DNA of 64,000 nucleotides from a virus (IMGVR_UViG_3300038468_000170:32020-96019); one strand, 5' to 3'. Counted from the stretch's first letter, positions 33,582-42,503 are shown. Numbers and translations: made by a program. The notes: generated by a model not told the origin, from the sequence alone.

Positions 33582-35036
33582 GTGGGTGCGCTCTTCGTCT
33601 CAGCGTCCGAGATCGAACTCTACGATCTCTGCCCTCGTAAGTGGGCCTTCGTCTACATCGAGAACAAGCGCCCGCCGCCGAACGACAGCGCCGCGCTCGG
33701 CACGCGCGTTCACAAGATTCTCGAGCAATGGCTGAAAGACGGGACGGCTCCCGACACGTGGACGCCTGAAGGAGAGATCGCCGCGAGTGGCCTTCATCTT
33801 TTGCCGCCACCCCGGACGCCGACGCTCGTCACCGAAGAGCAGTTCAGCTTCACGTCCAGGCGTGCGTGGTATCTGGGATACAAAGATTTCCGGTACCGTG
33901 ACGCCAACGGGCTCCTACATGTGGGGGATCACAAAACAACAAAATCGATGGTTTGGGCGAAGTCAACTGATGAAATTCTCGCTCATCCCCAAGCCTTGAT
34001 CTACGCCGTCGACGAATTTTTCAAGAACCCGAACGACGACCGCCTGGCCCTCGATTGGATCTACTACAAGACGACAGGTTCACGGAAAGCCGAGCCGCGT
34101 TTCCAGATTGTGACCAAAGACGTGGTCGCCGAGATGTTCTTCGAGCACGTCGATCCTGTCGCCGGTGAGATCACGCAGCTTCATCACGAAGTTCCGGTCG
34201 GCACGTCCGCGCTTGATTTTCGTCCAGACTTCCGAGCCTGTGATGCGTTCGGAGGCTGTGCCTTTCTTTCGATCTGCAACCCAACCCCAACACAGAGAGT
34301 GCAAGCAACAATGACCCAGGCAGGACTATCTTTGACCGACAAGCTCAAGGCCATGAAGGCCGGCCGTGCCCCGAGCCCGATCCATCCTCCGGAGGCGTAC
34401 CAGGCGCCTGTGGCTACGCCAGCGCCATCGGTGCCGGCGTTCAGTTTGCCGGTCCCTCAGGGCGCCCCAGTGTCTCAGGCGGTAGCCGCCCCGGTGTCCC
34501 AGGCTGCTTCGGTACCTGTTCCGATGCCTCAGGCCGTTCCGGCGCCCGCCCAAGTGCCCCAGGCCGTCAGCTATATCCCGGCGGCATCCCAGGACGTTCC
34601 GGTGCTCGCGCTTCAGCCGTTGGCTCAGGCACCTCAGGCCGTTCCGGTGTCAGCCGAGCCAGCCCCGGCCACCAAGAAGCCCCGCGGACGGCCGCCGAAG
34701 GCGACGTCGGTATCCGAGCCCCATATCAACGGAGCGGGCTTCACGCTCTACGTCGGCTGCGCGCCGATCGGCTGCAACGTGACGAACGCCCTCGACTACG
34801 TGAACGCCGCGCACGATCAGTTGCGGCAAGCTCGTGGCATCACCCATTATCGGGAAGTGGAATTCGGCAGGGGGCCCGGCGAGCTCTGCGCGGCGCTCGA
34901 GGTGCTTCTCGCACTCTGTGAAGGAACCGAGAACGCGCCTTCGGGTGACGTCGTGCTCGGCGGTGCTCAGATCGAGGAAGACACGGCTTCGGTTTGGTTC
35001 TCGAAGGCGGCGAAGGTCGTGAGGGCGTTTCGGTGA
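33582..35036 (+). CDS. PD-(D/E)XK nuclease (RecB/Cas4-like) with Cys cluster, Pro/Gln/Ala linker and AT-hook
   Basis: 484 residues from the GTG at 33582. A TTG at 33564 is possible, and the open frame further upstream lacks protein character. The nuclease domain (~6-245) starts SASEIELYDLCPRKW. It has KDFRYRD and VGDHKTT (Asp116, Lys118) as catalytic region and ends with GGCAFLSIC. Cys17 plus the late Cys residues fit an Fe-S cluster. Residues ~275-385 are PQAV/PVSQ repeats, followed by KKPRGRPPK (AT-hook-like) and a C-terminal domain of ~110 residues. The domain order suggests a recombination exonuclease tethered to DNA. Confidence 0.8.
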   Translation: MGALFVSASEIELYDLCPRKWAFVYIENKRPPPNDSAALGTRVHKILEQWLKDGTAPDTWTPEGEIAASGLHLLPPPRTPTLVTEEQFSFTSRRAWYLGYKDFRYRDANGLLHVGDHKTTKSMVWAKSTDEILAHPQALIYAVDEFFKNPNDDRLALDWIYYKTTGSRKAEPRFQIVTKDVVAEMFFEHVDPVAGEITQLHHEVPVGTSALDFRPDFRACDAFGGCAFLSICNPTPTQRVQATMTQAGLSLTDKLKAMKAGRAPSPIHPPEAYQAPVATPAPSVPAFSLPVPQGAPVSQAVAAPVSQAASVPVPMPQAVPAPAQVPQAVSYIPAASQDVPVLALQPLAQAPQAVPVSAEPAPATKKPRGRPPKATSVSEPHINGAGFTLYVGCAPIGCNVTNALDYVNAAHDQLRQARGITHYREVEFGRGPGELCAALEVLLALCEGTENAPSGDVVLGGAQIEEDTASVWFSKAAKVVRAFR

Positions 35037-35113
35037 GCGAAGAATTTGTGCATGAGATCGCGCAAGAGCTCGGAGAGAGCGATTTGGAACCAGTAGAGAG
35101 CGTGAGATCATGA
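35033..35113 (+). CDS. 26-residue coupled small ORF
   Basis: GTG at 35033 overlaps the previous TGA (GTGA), and its own TGA overlaps the next ATG (ATGA at 35110). The peptide is acidic (MSEEFVHEIAQELGESDLE). Overlap at both ends suggests it is translated, perhaps mainly to carry ribosomes across the gap. Confidence 0.5.
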   Translation: MSEEFVHEIAQELGESDLEPVESVRS

Positions 35114-35541
35114 ACCGTAGGGAACGAAGAGCTCAAGCCAGTTACCAGACGGCGAACAACCGGAAAACGAACGCCGAGTCGCAAGTGTTTTTCAGAGAGG
35201 TGGTGACAGAGTTGTGTCTTGCAGCAAAGGAAGCAAGAGATCCAGATCCGAATAACGTCAAAAATTCCGATGCCGCCGACTGCATTCGTTTCATTAACAA
35301 GGAACGTCTGCCAGGAGGGGAGTTGTTCGGTACGCACCTGCTTGGCATTGCTAATGCTATGGGGTGTCTAAGTAACGGTGAGGCGTTCACGGCGGAACAG
35401 TTCGGGGAAATCATGCACACGAACCCCAGTGAAGAGCCGACGATGCCGGCTCCGCCTGGTTATGTGTATGCGTGGATGCCAGACACAGGTTCCTTCGTAC
35501 TCGTGTCGTTAAGAAAAAAGAAGAAAGAGGAGTTTTCATGA
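35110..35541 (+). CDS. Hypothetical protein
   Basis: 143 residues, with the start overlapping the small upstream ORF. It has a basic N-terminus (MNRRERRAQ), a helical middle, a GYVYAWMPDTGSFVLVSL segment near the end and a Lys-rich tail. Its codon use is somewhat less GC-rich than the neighbours. No family is recognised. Coupled to the next gene (ATGA). Confidence 0.6.
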   Translation: MNRRERRAQASYQTANNRKTNAESQVFFREVVTELCLAAKEARDPDPNNVKNSDAADCIRFINKERLPGGELFGTHLLGIANAMGCLSNGEAFTAEQFGEIMHTNPSEEPTMPAPPGYVYAWMPDTGSFVLVSLRKKKKEEFS

Positions 35542-36074
35542 CACTCGAGCAAGCCGCGAAAGTTTTGAAGGTTAGTTTGGAAGAGGTTCAAGATCTTTTC
35601 AACGCAATCGGGGGCGCTGATCCGAAAGCTGTTGGTCCTCTTGATCTTTTGGAAATGCGAGCGTTATTGGACGAGGCAGAAACCGAAATCGTAAATGCTC
35701 CGGCTAATGGGCTGTTGTCTACTGCGCAGGTCGTACAAAAAGCCGCGGTAGATGGTCCTTGTGAGGTGACCGAAGATAAAGCCCGTGAATGGGCTAAGGA
35801 CAACGGCGTCGTATGCGTTGATGGCATGTTCGTGTGGACGACGAAGGCCTTCGATAATTTTTTGGACTATTTGATCGACAACACACCTCATGTTTGTGAC
35901 GTGTGCCAAGAAGAGACGTTAGAACACCCGGCAGAGAGCGGATGGATCGATGTGCACGTTGAAAAAGACGATGACTCCCTTTCTGTTTATTTTTGTGACG
36001 AGTGTGCGAAGTCAGACGAAAAATTGAGGGCCGGTTTTGAAACGTTCTTGGTTGAGTACCGAAAGTTGATTTGA
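35538..36074 (+). CDS. Hypothetical zinc-binding protein
   Basis: 178 residues from the ATG overlapping the previous stop. The N-terminal ~25 residues (LEQAAKVLKVSLEEVQDLF) resemble an HTH start. The C-terminal part has CDVC and CDEC about 40 residues apart, a treble-clef or ribbon-like pair. The gene is visibly more AT-rich than its surroundings. No family is recognised. Confidence 0.6.
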   Translation: MTLEQAAKVLKVSLEEVQDLFNAIGGADPKAVGPLDLLEMRALLDEAETEIVNAPANGLLSTAQVVQKAAVDGPCEVTEDKAREWAKDNGVVCVDGMFVWTTKAFDNFLDYLIDNTPHVCDVCQEETLEHPAESGWIDVHVEKDDDSLSVYFCDECAKSDEKLRAGFETFLVEYRKLI

Positions 36075-37858
36075 TGCCTGATCCTATCGATCTCTCCAAC
36101 ATCTTCGCCGCCGTCGCGGAGGCCACGAACGGTGCGCGGCGAGGTACCGCCCTTGGCAAGCTCCGAGAAGCCGAGGGCGTTCGGCACACGCCCGAGCTCG
36201 ATAGGATCATGATGATTCCACGGCGCGCGCCGCTCACGCCCGACGAAGAAGCCGAGCGGATCGATTTGCTCACGAACCACCTCCGTACGCCAGGCGGCAC
36301 GATGCAGCTTCGTCCGGTGCAGGCCCAGGCCCTCTTCGAAGCGCACGACTACCAGGGGCTCTTCGGTCCGATTCGCGTCTCCGGAGGAAAGACGCTCATC
36401 AGCCTTCTTGCCCCTGTCGTCCTCGAAGCCCGAGCTCCGATGCTCATCGTCCCCGCGGCGCTCATCGAAAAGACACGCACCGAAGCTCGGAAGCTCGCTC
36501 AGCACTGGAAGCTACCTACCTTCTTGCATATCGTCAGTTACCAGGCCCTCGGCCGTGTCTCCGGGGCAGGTACGCTCGAGAACCTTCGGCCAGACCTCAT
36601 CATCTGCGACGAGGCTCACAAGCTCAAAAACAAGCGAGCGGCCGTCACGAAGCGCGTCGCTCGGTACATGCACGACCATCCAGAGACGCGCATGGTCATC
36701 TTGACCGGCACGATTTCGAAGCGGTCCTTGCACGATTTCGCGCACCTGCTCGCGTGGTCCCTGAAGCTCCGTACGCCGCTCCCGAGGCAATACAACGAGC
36801 TCGAGGCGTGGGCGCTCGCGATCGATGAGCGTCCGAACGCAATCGTTCCACCTTTGCACCCTGGGGCAATCCTGAAGCTCGCGACCGAAGAAGATACCGG
36901 AGGCCCGACGCAACGTGCACGGATCGCTGTTCGTCGACGAATCAATGACACGCCCGGGGTCGTGACGGCTTCGGGAGAGGGTTGCAACGTCAGCCTGCGC
37001 GTGCAGGGGCACGTCGTCGAGACAACGGAAGTGACGACGAAAGCGTTCGAACGACTCCGTGAGAGGTGGGAGACGCCCGACGGCTGGCCCCTCAGCGACG
37101 GCTTCGCAATTTGGCGTCATGCGCGCGAGCTCTCGCTCGGTTTCTACTATCGGTGGCAACCCCGACCTCCCGACGAGTGGCTCGAGGCGCGCAAGCTCTG
37201 GTCCGCGTTCTGTCGCAAGGTTCTGAAAGACAACCGGCGGAACCTCGACTCTGAGATGCAGGTTGCGCTTGCGTGCAAGGAGCATCCTGAGTGGTACGGT
37301 GACGAAGAGTACAAAGCCTGGATCGCAATCCGTGATACGTTCAAGCCGTACACTGTCGCGGTTCCGTTCGACGATTCCGTGTTGCGTTACTGCGAGCACT
37401 GGGCCGAAAAGCACGGTGGGCTCATCTGGTGCGAGCACATCGACTTCGCCCAGCGCTTGTCGGCGAGTACGGGGTTGCCCTACTTCGCGGGTGAAGGTCT
37501 TGACGCTCAAGGAAACTCGATCGAGGACTTCGCGGGCACGTCGGCGATCCTTTCGATTGAAGCGAATCGCGAAGGACGGAACCTTCAGCGCTTCTCGAAG
37601 AACCTCGTCGTTTCCCCGCCGCAACAGGGCGACCGGTGGCAACAGCTTTTGGCTCGTACGCACCGAGACGGACAAGAAGCGGATGAGGTGATCTGCGACG
37701 TCGTGCTCTCGTGCGCCGAACACGTGGACGCGATGCGCATCATGCAGAGCGATGCGCAGTACCAAGAGGACATCACCGGGGACCGACAGAAACTTCAACT
37801 CGCAGACATCGTTATACCGGATACGACGCACTTGAAAGGAGCGGTTTGGAACAGATGA
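36074..37858 (+). CDS. SF2 helicase of the SNF2/DEAH type
   Basis: 594 residues from the ATG at 36074 (TGATG with the previous stop). Q-like region LRPVQAQAL, motif I VSGGKTLIS (~92-100), Ia MLIVPAALIEKT, II ICDEAHKL, III ILTGTI, V-like SANREGRNLQRF region and VI LLARTHRDGQ. The P-loop is short (SGGKT) but has the needed Gly-Lys-Thr. Phage enzymes of this type unwind or remodel forked DNA. It is coupled to the following gene (ATGA). Confidence 0.88.
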   Translation: MPDPIDLSNIFAAVAEATNGARRGTALGKLREAEGVRHTPELDRIMMIPRRAPLTPDEEAERIDLLTNHLRTPGGTMQLRPVQAQALFEAHDYQGLFGPIRVSGGKTLISLLAPVVLEARAPMLIVPAALIEKTRTEARKLAQHWKLPTFLHIVSYQALGRVSGAGTLENLRPDLIICDEAHKLKNKRAAVTKRVARYMHDHPETRMVILTGTISKRSLHDFAHLLAWSLKLRTPLPRQYNELEAWALAIDERPNAIVPPLHPGAILKLATEEDTGGPTQRARIAVRRRINDTPGVVTASGEGCNVSLRVQGHVVETTEVTTKAFERLRERWETPDGWPLSDGFAIWRHARELSLGFYYRWQPRPPDEWLEARKLWSAFCRKVLKDNRRNLDSEMQVALACKEHPEWYGDEEYKAWIAIRDTFKPYTVAVPFDDSVLRYCEHWAEKHGGLIWCEHIDFAQRLSASTGLPYFAGEGLDAQGNSIEDFAGTSAILSIEANREGRNLQRFSKNLVVSPPQQGDRWQQLLARTHRDGQEADEVICDVVLSCAEHVDAMRIMQSDAQYQEDITGDRQKLQLADIVIPDTTHLKGAVWNR

Positions 37859-38190
37859 AAATGTTGCAGGCGTTGTTATGGGATCATTGGGAACAGATTG
37901 AAGCCTCGCTCGAGGGTTTTGCTAGTACACCCGACGAGATCAGAGAGCTTGGTATTGAGGAGCTAATCGAGCTCGTTCGGTTTCAAGATGAAATGGAGCT
38001 CACAGCGAAGGGGCTCAAACGTCTGCTTCATGCCGCAGCAAATGGGGATAGTGCTTACGATCCGAAACCTCAGAGCGATCGGCGCATCACATCACTTGAC
38101 CATCCTGTGCTCGTTAAGTTGCGAAAAAAGGCAGAAGGCTTTCGCGCGCTCGCATTGAAGATCCTTCATACTAATTGGGGAATCAATTGA
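37855..38190 (+). CDS. Small hypothetical helical protein
   Basis: 111 residues, ATG overlapping the helicase stop. It is mostly helical and acidic in the first half (DEIRELGIEELIELVRFQDEMEL), basic in the second. It has no motif or family. The last gene before a terminator. Confidence 0.55.
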   Translation: MKMLQALLWDHWEQIEASLEGFASTPDEIRELGIEELIELVRFQDEMELTAKGLKRLLHAAANGDSAYDPKPQSDRRITSLDHPVLVKLRKKAEGFRALALKILHTNWGIN

Positions 38191-38201
38191 GGAAACCTGA
38201 T

Positions 38202-38247
38202 CGCGACCTGCGCACGAACCGATCGCGCACAGGTCGCGGGAATTTTT
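38202..38247 (+). terminator. Rho-independent terminator
   Basis: Stem CGCGACCTG (38202-38210) with CAGGTCGCG (38230-38238), 19-base loop, followed by AATTTTT. It lies 12 bases after the end of 37855-38190 and closes the nuclease-helicase operon. Confidence 0.75.
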
Positions 38248-38282
38248 CCCGTCTCTGAATCTCAAACAAGGAACAAGAAACA

Positions 38283-39017
38283 ATGCCCCCCATCGATTGG
38301 TCCCAAATTGGAGCTGCGCCGATTTTCGAACGTGGAAACTACTTCAACCCAGGAAGGTACAAGCTCCGCTTGCTCCGGTGCCTGAGCAAGCAGACGCAGA
38401 AATCCGGAATGGCGTTCATCGCCGAGTTCGAGGTCTTGGAGAGTGACAACCCCGCGCACCCGATCGGGAGCAAAGGGACGTTCTTCGTCAAGATGGCCCA
38501 GCAGCAGCAAGCGTTCTCCAACATCCTCGAGATGATGGCGGCGCTTCTCGGCTTCGATATCACGAACAGAGATCACGTCACGCAAATCGATCAGCAACTG
38601 CGACCCCAGCTCGCCGGGCTCATGACGGCTCTCGAGACGCAGGGCACGGCCGTGCTCGGTGGACGCGAGACCGTTTCCGTCGAGTGTCGGATCAAGCTGA
38701 CTCAGCGCGGTACGGAGTTCACGCTTCACACGTGGGCCCCGTGGACTCCCCCGCAGGGCTGGCAACCGGCTCCGACGCCGGCAACGGCCCAAATGCCCCA
38801 GAGGACGGTGGCGCAACCCGCTGCCGCTCCTCAAGGGTATCCGGCGGCGTACGCCCCACCGGCGTTCGCTCCGGCCGCTCTGCCTCAGGCGGCGCCTCCG
38901 GCCTACGCCCCGCCCGTGCAGGCACCTGCACCGGCGCCTGGCATGACACAAGCCCCCTACGGGCAACCCGGCATGCCTCCGGCTGTCGTGTTGCCGTCGT
39001 GGATGGGCCCGAAGTGA
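38283..39017 (+). CDS. Candidate ssDNA-binding / DUF669-like replication protein
   Basis: 244 residues. The N-terminal ~155 residues are beta-rich (FNPGRYKLRLLRC, GMAFIAEFEVLES, GSKGTFFVKM) and look like the DUF669-type proteins that phages place with replication genes. The C-terminal ~90 residues are a Pro/Ala/Gln/Tyr-rich disordered tail, as in many SSBs, but without the acidic tip. It stands alone between two terminators just before the DNA polymerase. SSB function is an inference. Confidence 0.5.
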   Translation: MPPIDWSQIGAAPIFERGNYFNPGRYKLRLLRCLSKQTQKSGMAFIAEFEVLESDNPAHPIGSKGTFFVKMAQQQQAFSNILEMMAALLGFDITNRDHVTQIDQQLRPQLAGLMTALETQGTAVLGGRETVSVECRIKLTQRGTEFTLHTWAPWTPPQGWQPAPTPATAQMPQRTVAQPAAAPQGYPAAYAPPAFAPAALPQAAPPAYAPPVQAPAPAPGMTQAPYGQPGMPPAVVLPSWMGPK

Positions 39018-39027
39018 AATGAAAGAA

Positions 39028-39059
39028 GCCCCGCTCCGGACCGTGACCCGGAGCGGGGC
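39028..39059 (+). terminator. Strong GC hairpin terminator
   Basis: A perfect 12-bp stem (39028-39039 with 39048-39059) and 8-base loop fills the 51-bp gap between the candidate SSB and polymerase genes. Only a short T run follows (GAGTTTCC), so it may only attenuate. Confidence 0.65.
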
Positions 39060-39068
39060 GAGTTTCCG

Positions 39069-40922
39069 ATGCAAGCTTTCGACACAGAAACTTTCCTAAT
39101 CGCGGACGGCAACCTCGCCCCTGATCTGGTTTGCGTTTCGTACGCCGGTCCGGATTACAGCGCCCGGCTGTATCACGCGATCGATGGGTCCCCGACGTTT
39201 CGTGCGATGGCTGACTGCGCCTTGGGTAACAACACTCCGGTGATCGGCGCGAACGTCGCCTACGACATGGGCGTCATGCTCGCGCACGATCCGTCGCTCG
39301 AGGATCGTATTTGGACGCTGTACGATCGTGGTCTCGTGCGTGACGTGATCATGCGCCAGAAGATGATCGATATCGCGATGGGCTGCTATGGCGGCTTCAG
39401 GCGTGGTGAGGACGGTAAGACGTACAAAATCGGGTACAGTCTGGCTGAGCTCGTAAAGCGACACCTCGGTCACGAGCTCGACAAAGGCGCGGACACCTGG
39501 CGCCTCAGGTACTCCGAGCTCTACGAAGTACCTTTGTACGAGTGGCCCAAGGAAGCACGTCAGTACGCTGAAGACGACGCAGTCGCGACGATGGGCGTCT
39601 ACCAGGTGCAAGAAGAGCACGCGGCGCTCCTTCTCGACGAGCCTGCACGGTGTCGCACGGCGTGGATGCTCCACCTCATGTCTTGCTATGGAATCAAGAC
39701 GGATCCGGAAGCCGTTCGGGCGTTCGTCGCAGTGACAGAGCGGAGTGTCGAGGAGGTCAAGGCGCTTCTCGAGCAACACGGGCTCGTGCGCGCAAGTGGC
39801 ACACGAGACACCAAGGCTGCGAAGGCTCGCATGGTGCAGGTTTGCCAAGAGAAAGGTTTGGAGATCGCATCGACCGATGGCGGGGACGTCGCGCTCGACG
39901 ACGCTACGTGCAAGGCGACCGGAGATCCGATCCTTTGCGCGTACGCGAACTTCTCGAGTCTTGCGAAGGTCGTCTCGACAGATTTGCCGATCCTCATGAA
40001 AGGTATCGACAAACCAATCCAGACGCGCTTCGAGCCGCTTCTCGAAACCGGGCGCACGTCATCGAGTAACCCCAACATCCAGAACATCAAACGCCTCGTT
40101 GGGATGCGTGAGTGCTTCCGTCCGCGCCCTGGGTACGTCTATGTCGACGCTGACTATGCGATGCTCGAACTTTGTACGTGGGCGCAGACTTGTCTTTGGG
40201 CCCTAGGACGCTCGAGGCTCGCGGAGGTTCTGAACGCCGGTCAGGATCCACATCTCGACTTCGCGGCCCAGATCCTCGGTATCACGTACGACGAAGCGAA
40301 GGCGCGACGCAAAGCTGGCGACAAGGAGGTCGAACAGCGCCGTCTAGTGGCCAAGGTTGGGAACTTTGGTTTTCCTGGTGGCCTCGGTGCGGACAGTTTC
40401 GTCGAATACGCCGCGAGCTCGTACAAGGTGAACCTGACTGTTGAGCAGGCCAAGGATCTGAAACGTTTCTGGTTAGCGTCGTGGCCGGAAGCTCGGGCAT
40501 ATTTCAATTGGATTGCGAGCAAAGAGGTGGACGGTAAGACGTCCCTTCAACGCTTCGTCGTAGGTTCCTGGCGTTCCGGCATGAGGTACACGGTCGCGTG
40601 CAACGACCCGTTCCAGAGTTTGGGCGCGACGGCCGCAACGTGGGCCGGGTACGACCTTGCTAGGGCTTGCTATCACGAACGAGACCACGTGCTTTTCGGC
40701 TCGAGGCCCGTCAATTTCATTCATGACCAGTACCTTGTCGAGGTACCTGATGACGAGCGTGCGCACGATCGTGCAATGGCCGTGGCGAGCATCATGGTCG
40801 CAGCCGCGAAGCGCGCAATCCCTGATGTGACACCGAAGGTCGAGCCGCTTCTGTGCAGGTACTGGAGCAAGGACGCAAAGGCCGTCTACAAGGATGGGAG
40901 GCTCGTTCCGTGGCCCTCGTAG
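39069..40922 (+). CDS. Family A DNA polymerase with 3'-5' exonuclease
   Basis: 617 residues, without a 5'-3' exonuclease domain, as in phages. Exonuclease motifs: FDTET, ANVAYDMGVM and YAEDDAVAT. Polymerase motifs: LLETGRTSSSNPNIQNI, motif A DADYAMLELCTWAQ, motif B RRLVAKVGNFGFPGG, and motif C FIHDQYLVEV. In most family A enzymes motif C is HDE, and here Gln replaces the Glu. It is the replicative polymerase of the element, beside the resolvase, helicases and prim-pol. The 3' end overlaps the resolvase start by 13 bases. Confidence 0.93.
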   Translation: MQAFDTETFLIADGNLAPDLVCVSYAGPDYSARLYHAIDGSPTFRAMADCALGNNTPVIGANVAYDMGVMLAHDPSLEDRIWTLYDRGLVRDVIMRQKMIDIAMGCYGGFRRGEDGKTYKIGYSLAELVKRHLGHELDKGADTWRLRYSELYEVPLYEWPKEARQYAEDDAVATMGVYQVQEEHAALLLDEPARCRTAWMLHLMSCYGIKTDPEAVRAFVAVTERSVEEVKALLEQHGLVRASGTRDTKAAKARMVQVCQEKGLEIASTDGGDVALDDATCKATGDPILCAYANFSSLAKVVSTDLPILMKGIDKPIQTRFEPLLETGRTSSSNPNIQNIKRLVGMRECFRPRPGYVYVDADYAMLELCTWAQTCLWALGRSRLAEVLNAGQDPHLDFAAQILGITYDEAKARRKAGDKEVEQRRLVAKVGNFGFPGGLGADSFVEYAASSYKVNLTVEQAKDLKRFWLASWPEARAYFNWIASKEVDGKTSLQRFVVGSWRSGMRYTVACNDPFQSLGATAATWAGYDLARACYHERDHVLFGSRPVNFIHDQYLVEVPDDERAHDRAMAVASIMVAAAKRAIPDVTPKVEPLLCRYWSKDAKAVYKDGRLVPWPS

Positions 40923-41368
40923 CGATCGACCCGGGCAAGACAACGGGTGTGGCGGTGTTCTTAGGTGACGTGCTGCACCTCGCCATGGTCTGTGACGAAG
41001 AGCAGTGCCTGATGCACATCGAGAACTACGCACCTGTTCGACAAGGAAAGCCCGCGGGAGACTGCATCATCGAGGTGCCCCAAGTTTACCCAGGCCAGCA
41101 ACAGAAGGGCGATCAGAACGACCTAATCAAGTTGGCTGTCATGGTCGGTCGATACGCCGATCGTGCAACGGCTTGTGGTTTTTGCATCAAGTTGGTCAAG
41201 CCGCGTGAGTGGAAGGGGCAGCTCCCTAAGGACGTGTGCTGGAAGCGTGTACGTGAGACGCTGACGTCTTTCGAGCTTACGAAACTCGCGAAGCTCCCAA
41301 AATCTCGTGCGCACAACATGCACGATGCGATCGGACTCGGAACGTGGTTCCAGAAAAGGTGGAGATAG
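40910..41368 (+). CDS. RuvC-like Holliday junction resolvase
   Basis: 152 residues from the GTG at 40910, with GGGAGG 8 bases upstream inside the polymerase gene. RNase H-fold acidic residues are visible in VAIDPGKTTGVAVF (Asp), CIIEVPQVYPGQQQKG (Glu) and NMHDAIGLGTW (Asp). It would cut branched DNA during replication or packaging. A start further upstream adds only a basic stretch that is antiparallel to the polymerase end. Confidence 0.85.
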   Translation: MALVAIDPGKTTGVAVFLGDVLHLAMVCDEEQCLMHIENYAPVRQGKPAGDCIIEVPQVYPGQQQKGDQNDLIKLAVMVGRYADRATACGFCIKLVKPREWKGQLPKDVCWKRVRETLTSFELTKLAKLPKSRAHNMHDAIGLGTWFQKRWR

Positions 41369-41391
41369 TGGCAACGAAAAAAAGAGGTGTC

Positions 41392-41607
41392 ATGACGCTG
41401 AAGGCGTGGTTCGAAAGCACGCTTCCACCAGGCATGACGAAGACGGCCTACGCCAAGTTCTTGGCGGAAAAGTCCGGTGGCAAGATCGGAATGTCGACGA
41501 TCCTGAACACGCTCAAGGGCCAGAGGCTCACCGGATACGCCAAAGGGCGTGCTTTGAGTGATTTGACGGGTGGCAAGGTTCCGCTCACGGAGATCGTGGA
41601 CACATGA
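41392..41607 (+). CDS. Small XRE/Cro-like HTH protein
   Basis: 71 residues from the ATG at 41392 (GAGG 4 bases upstream). A GTG at 41368 overlapping the previous TAG would give 79. Helices MTKTAYAKFLAEKSG, GMSTILNTLKGQ and the ending ALSDLTGGKVPLTEIVDT follow the Cro/C1-type phage repressor pattern, in which the final TGGKVPL is common. Its codon-level coupling with both neighbours argues against a classic immunity switch. It is a candidate binder of the 30-bp dyads at 42.2-46.9 kb. Confidence 0.6.
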   Translation: MTLKAWFESTLPPGMTKTAYAKFLAEKSGGKIGMSTILNTLKGQRLTGYAKGRALSDLTGGKVPLTEIVDT

Positions 41608-42197
41608 CTGAGTCAGTTGCCGTAGCAGACAGTGTTTGGGTGAAGCGCCCGCAAGACCTTGAGAGCAAGGAGGCACTCGCGGAGCTCTCCGCGTCTCTTC
41701 AGGATCTTCCGTGCGATGCTGTCACGTATCCGGGGATCTGCGATGCCCTGATCGACGTGAAGGCACGTGTGAAGAGTCTTACGGCGCAGCGTGAGACGGT
41801 GCTCGGGCCACTTCGGGAGGCCGAACGGGCGGTGCGAGAGTGGTTCCGAGCCCCGCTCGAGACGTACCAGACGATCGAAACGGTTCTCAAGGCCCGCGTG
41901 GCCGCCTACCAGGAGACGCTCCGTCAGGAGAAGCACGCGGCCATTGTCGCTGCGGGGCAGGCCCCTACGCCGTCGGCAATGGCCCAGTTGACGGCACTTG
42001 CCGTGCCCCCGACCCCTGCGGCCATCTCGTTTCGGAAGGTCTGGAAGGTCGAAATCACGGACCCGAATCTTGTGCCGCGGGAGTACCTGTTGATCGATAC
42101 GTCGGCGCTCCGGAAGGTTTGCCAGGCCACGGATGGCAAGGCTCAGATCCCGGGCGTTCGGTTCGTTCAGGAGCAGAGCGTGGCGGTTGGATCATGA
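41604..42197 (+). CDS. Conserved phage protein with coiled coil
   Basis: 197 residues, ATG overlapping the previous stop. Residues ~45-120 are a long helix (DALIDVKARVKSLTAQRETVL). The C-terminal KVWKVEITDPNLVPREYL...IPGVRFVQEQ pattern is shared by many phage proteins in replication or recombination regions, whose function is unknown to me. A dyad element begins 3 bases after the stop. Confidence 0.65.
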   Translation: MTESVAVADSVWVKRPQDLESKEALAELSASLQDLPCDAVTYPGICDALIDVKARVKSLTAQRETVLGPLREAERAVREWFRAPLETYQTIETVLKARVAAYQETLRQEKHAAIVAAGQAPTPSAMAQLTALAVPPTPAAISFRKVWKVEITDPNLVPREYLLIDTSALRKVCQATDGKAQIPGVRFVQEQSVAVGS

Positions 42198-42199
42198 AT

Positions 42200-42229
42200 C
42201 GCGGCATCGTAGGCTCCGCGTTGCCTTGG
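42200..42229 (-). repeat. 30-bp dyad element, copy A
   Basis: Read on the minus strand: CCAAGGCAA, then CGCGG-AGCCTACGATG-CCGCG. It begins 3 bases after the stop of 41604-42197 and faces it. The 5-bp inverted arms flank a TACGAT that resembles a -10 box. Two more copies lie at 44702 and 46851. Confidence 0.75.
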
Positions 42230-42320
42230 TCTGGAAAGCTGTACGTCTTTGCGTCTCTCGCAGAGGTTCCGGGGGCTCCCCGCGGCCTTGGGGCGTGCAG
42301 GCAGACGACGTGCTCGGGTC

Positions 42321-42503
42321 TCATCTGTACCCGACCTGTCTCGCGATCTTTCGAAGCTGCCTCTGGTTGCGCCCCCGCCCCGCGCGCGGCGGGTGGTTGG
42401 GGATTTCTATCCCACGAGAGAGCCGCTGGAACCGCCATGTGGCGTTCAGCATGGCCTCTTTGGTCATGATTTGCAGAAGCAAGAGTGAGCGTTGCGAAGC
42501 CAT
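42321..42503 (-). CDS. Small basic protein
   Basis: 60 residues. The ATG at 42503 shares its A with the upstream TGA (TGATG). The product is MASQRSLLLLQIMTKEAML followed by a basic C-terminus RAGRGRNQRQLRKIARQVGYR, which suggests nucleic-acid binding. A plus-strand frame (42194-42469) overlaps it. The coupling favours this one, but I cannot exclude the other. Confidence 0.45.
   Translation of the reverse strand: MASQRSLLLLQIMTKEAMLNATWRFQRLSRGIEIPNHPPRAGRGRNQRQLRKIARQVGYR

Noticed and set aside
42194-42469. 91-codon plus-strand frame starting with an ATGA overlap after 41604-42197
   Set aside because: Its first codons are the dyad element copy A, shared as DNA with two non-coding copies. 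The rest is Cys/Arg/Ala-rich without motifs and overlaps the better supported minus gene 42321-42503. Not fully excluded.
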